Of a stretch of 64,000 nt of DNA, positions 60,392-64,000 are shown one piece after another. Under the pieces are notes generated by a model. That model searched no databases. It saw only the letters and a list, made by a program, of their open reading frames with translations, and was not told where the DNA came from. Source of the DNA: Adineta ricciae. Lineage: Eukaryota; Rotifera; Eurotatoria; Adinetida; Adinetidae. The DNA is taken from positions 1 to 64,000 of the forward strand of contig CAJNOJ010000132.1 of NCBI GenBank assembly GCA_905250025.1, written 5' to 3'. Made by a program: the position numbers and the translations under genes. How positions within the stretch are numbered: the first letter of the stretch is position 1; every line of letters starts with the position of its first letter.

Positions 60392-63300
60392 AAAAGATAT
60401 TCCTCCTCCATTTCTCAGTCGTTTTCAGAAATATTCATTAAGTGTCAAAGATTTTTATCGCATTCGATTGTATAAATTATCAAAAAATGATCAAGATGTA
60501 TTGAAATATATCGCCAATAAAACACAATCCTTTATTGATCATTTCGGACGACAATATTTTTATGGTTTAAATGATAACACATTATATTCGTGTCTTTTGT
60601 CATTGATTGACATGAAAAATGATGCTGAATATTCATTATATCCTATATCTCATCATCAAACACAATTAACTGTGCAACTGAATTCATTCATTGAAATAAA
60701 CCATTCAAATCTCGAAAAGTCGTTATTTCGTATTGTTATTATGAAGTTAATTCAACTTGTTTCACCTGAAGCAATGATTTTGAAATTACGAACATTCGAA
60801 GAAAATTTTGCACAATGGTTATCGAATGTTTATTTTCATCAACAAGAACATTTTAATATAGAAAACTTTTTGCAACGTTTAATTTCACATTCATCTCAAA
60901 CAATGGTAAATAATGATCGATATGAACGAAAAGTATCCTTCATTACAAAAGTTATGATATTTACGCGAACATCATCATATATGTTGAGTATGGATCAACG
61001 ACCAAAGCAGAATTTGACGATTGGTACAAACTTTTGTAATGATCAAGATAAAATATTACATAATTATAGCAAAATTATAGATATTCTCAATTTAGTAAGT
61101 TCATATTTCTATATCTTTTTATGAAATCAGACAAATACAGATATAGTCAGTCATATTACCTGTCATAGCATCGTTTCAGTTCCGTACTTGACTTGTTTTT
61201 ATGTGAGTGTGTGTAATTCTAAAGATGATCACTTTCTTTTAGAGTATTATTGAAAATTCTGCTCAATTACAAAATAAATTTGATGAATTTCGCAATAATC
61301 ATCAGAAAAATGTCCTCATTATAACAATTAATACTAATTTCGATCAACAACGTCTACATATTCCGTACATTCGACAATTAATCGATAGTACTGAATATAC
61401 TTGCAATTCAAAAGCTACTCAAGAGCGCAAACATTTTCTCATGTTAATTCATTCACCAGCACACGATTTATATCATCATTCATGTTTTCCATCGATCTTT
61501 TTACATAATTGGGACTTTTATTTCTTCGACACGTGTGCTACTGGTAGTGCATTTTATCTACAAAACCTATTACACTTATTGTCACCATCATCCGAATTAA
61601 ATAAGGAACTCGAGAAACGACAAGACACAGCATTTTGCGATTTAAATGTTCTGTTCGAAGATTGTCTATGGGCGTTCTCTTCCCGAATTCAAATTATAAC
61701 ACCTATTCTACCAAAAAACATGTTTTCGAATGCCTGGGCTCACGAATTTTATCAACATGAAACGCAAACCATTCAAAAGGTTAAATGTTTGAGAGCACTT
61801 CTGGGAGAATCATCAGAATTACAGAGATTCATAGTGAACATTTATCATCAACATTTATCAAAAACGAAAAATTCTTCGACAAAAATTCATGATTTTATTT
61901 ATCAAATCTCGAAAGATATTTTATGTGGTAAGCGATTTGAAAGTCTTGTTGAATCAATTCAAATGCAAACGAAATACGCATTTATGAACTTCGTCATGAA
62001 TGTTTTCAAAGTTATTGTTAATGATTATGGTTTAGAAACTATGCAACATTTGTCAGCTGATAAACAAACTTATGGTTCTTTATTACATTTAATTGACTTT
62101 CATTCTTTCGCTACTGAAAATGATAATGATGATATGTTTACTTCTCAAACTACACAAGGTCCTATTCATTTTACCACAAATTATTCCTGTATACCTCAAA
62201 CTCCACTCTTTCATTTATTTCATGAACGTATTTCGTCACATGCTAATGCCATCAAATCTACATATATTCGTCGTGATCATATGTTAAAATGCACAGGTAA
62301 TAACATATTTTGTTGTGACATATCTCATAAGCATTTCCGCTTTAGAACAACGACAAGAATCAGAAGATGATGTTTGTGATAGTTCCTTCAAGGTTACTAC
62401 CAATTCGAATTTTACAATCAAGAATAACAACACTCCTTTGACATTTGAACGTTTTCGTTCTGAACTTATAACTTCAATTAAAAATGATAAAATATTAAGT
62501 GAGGCCGTCAATAGTTCTACTGTTCATTCATACTGTCAAGATCTTGTCAGTACATCGTGTTCGATGATCGAACACAATTTTCATTACGATCGTGTTCAAC
62601 AACAACAAACTGCCGAATTTATCTCAAAATGGTTATCATTTATCGATCATAGTGATCGACAATCCAACGAATATGACACCCCAAAAGATATCTGGCTTCT
62701 AGGACATATTTACACAACATTTGAATACGAAAAAAGTGATCTACTTTCAATGTACACTGCTTGTCGAATCATGCATCATTTAGAATTGACACAATCCTCA
62801 TTTACTAATGTATTTGCTGAACGATCTGGCGACCGTTCTGTTCTTCGAGAAGCTTTTTTTCGTTCTATTTTCGATCAATTATGGTCAAGTCTTTGTCAAT
62901 CATCTTCCAATACAGAGAATCATTATCACAAATGGATTTTTACATATACATTTATATCCAAATATTATCCATCAGAAAAAGTTCTAGAAGGTATACCACT
63001 AATCGACATCAAATGTCAGATTCAATTGATGAATTTGGCTTATTTGATATTTTTAAATGAAAAAATTCCTAAACCACAAAAGTTAGTAACAAATTTATTG
63101 GATAAATTACAAATCAATACAAGATCGGATTGTTTAGTTTTATTACCGAAAATTCTTGAAATAATCCACGAAGAAAATCTTGATAATTCAACATGGATGA
63201 TCGATGTACAACAATGGATTCTAGTCATTTGTAAATCATCAACAGAATCGAAAGAAGAAATACTTCGAACTTTACTTTCTTATTTGAATCAATCGACAAC

Positions 63301-64000
63301 TTCTCTTTCATTATCAACAAAACAATTTCTATTCGATCAATTAATTGAATTATTCCTCAAGATAAACAAAGACAGTGAATCGAACACGGATTTATGGGAT
63401 CGTTTTAGTTTACTATCAATTCTTATCGAATGTGTTTCAAACGTTGATCATTATCAAATTTTTTTCCATCCATCAATGAAAATCAATGATCAAAAAATGA
63501 TTCTATTTGATCTCTACTTTTTTCATCTTCGTGCTCTATTAAAACATCAAAATCTTACATTTGCATTTTTAAACAAAGGTATGCTTCTTGGATTATCAAA
63601 TATCCAAACAAAAGAGAAGAAAAATCTAGCTGAAAATTTATTTAAACAATTGAAAAATTATTTTCTTTCAATTATCATGGCACTTTTACTCATCGATATC
63701 GAATCCAATCAAAATGATGAAAACGACATTCTAAAAGCATTTTCATCTTTGACAGATGATCTGTTTTCTATTAATCCTACAATGGAATATCTTCCCGATT
63801 ATCTTAAACTCTTTCTTTCCACCATTATATCAAAGAAATCTTGGGATTATTTATTCAATTTATTAAGATCGGAAAAACTACGAATGATTAACAAAGATTG
63901 GACAACAGTTCTTTATCGATTACTTCATTTAAATGAAACGAATGATCAAAGTTTAAATTTACATTTATCACATCAAATTCAGTTTACTTTTTCAACAAAT
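60392..64000 (+). CDS. RNF213-like AAA+ E3 ligase, region after the AAA+ core, runs off the window
   Basis: Exon 8 tail 60392-61094, exon 9 61243-62296, exon 10 62346-64000 with no stop before the edge; introns 148 and 49 bp. Exon 10 is open for at least 551 codons and is leucine-rich and helical. Summing exons over the collapsed gene gives about 4,075 residues up to the edge, against about 5,200 for the human protein, so the RING finger and C-terminal domain should lie in the next kilobases to the right. Confidence 0.75.

Noticed and set aside
1..64000. CRISPR arrays, bacterial operons, tRNA or rRNA genes
   Set aside because: No regularly spaced repeats and no recognisable tRNA or rRNA sequence. 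Introns and poly(A) signals show a eukaryotic genome.

Overview
The window is eukaryotic. Its genes are split by many short GT-AG introns (about 46-60 bp), it has AT-rich spacers, and most loci appear twice as near-identical copies. The best fit is a bdelloid rotifer. Support for this: 3-10% divergent haplotype pairs, tiny introns, expanded F-box, TIR, ADP-ribosyltransferase and RNF213-like genes, bacterial-looking genes carrying introns, C/G-rich telomere-like repeats containing TGTGGG, and gene spacing that suggests spliced-leader operons. The species cannot be named from sequence alone.

The scaffold cannot be read literally. Thirteen N junctions (twelve single Ns and one run of 21) divide it, and after each one the sequence jumps back to homologous sequence already passed. 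Five junctions repeat exactly 221 bp, one repeats 200 bp plus 21 Ns (again 221), and five of the seven haplotype restarts carry exactly 121 identical bases before the first difference. I read the repeats as two haplotypes laid end to end by the assembler, not as real tandem duplications. Collapsed to one haplotype, the order is: secreted bacterial-like protein (+), two small non-autonomous elements, F-box gene (+), DUF6508-like gene (+), long-chain acyl-CoA synthetase (-), SHIPPO-repeat protein (-), KH/macro/TIR gene (-), KH/macro/TIR gene (+), helical-repeat TIR gene (+), ankyrin-ADP-ribosyltransferase gene (+), GPCR (-), and an RNF213-like giant AAA+ gene (+) that runs off the right edge.

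Regions: 1-3.4 kb is the secreted protein plus repeats. 3.4-10.8 kb holds the F-box, DUF6508, ACSL and SHIPPO genes. 11-29.3 kb is an NAD+/ADP-ribose-themed island. In it, two paralogous KH-macro-TIR genes sit head to head across a 269-bp promoter region. The rightward one is followed after 47 bp by an ARM-like/TIR gene, and that one after 44 bp by an ankyrin-ART gene. The short gaps each hold a pyrimidine tract and a TAG|ATA acceptor, and I see a canonical poly(A) signal only after the last cistron, so the three rightward genes look like one trans-spliced operon. All three TIR domains keep the glutamate needed for NAD+ cleavage, and the ART keeps its R-S-ExE triad. 29.3-64 kb holds the GPCR and RNF213-like loci, each in two haplotype copies, separated by about 3.5 kb of non-coding sequence.

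The most interesting candidate system is this island: TIR NADase-like proteins with ADP-ribose-binding-like domains, an NAD+-using ART, and nearby an RNF213-type E3/ATPase, a class known in vertebrates for defence against intracellular microbes. An innate immune or cell-death function is inference.
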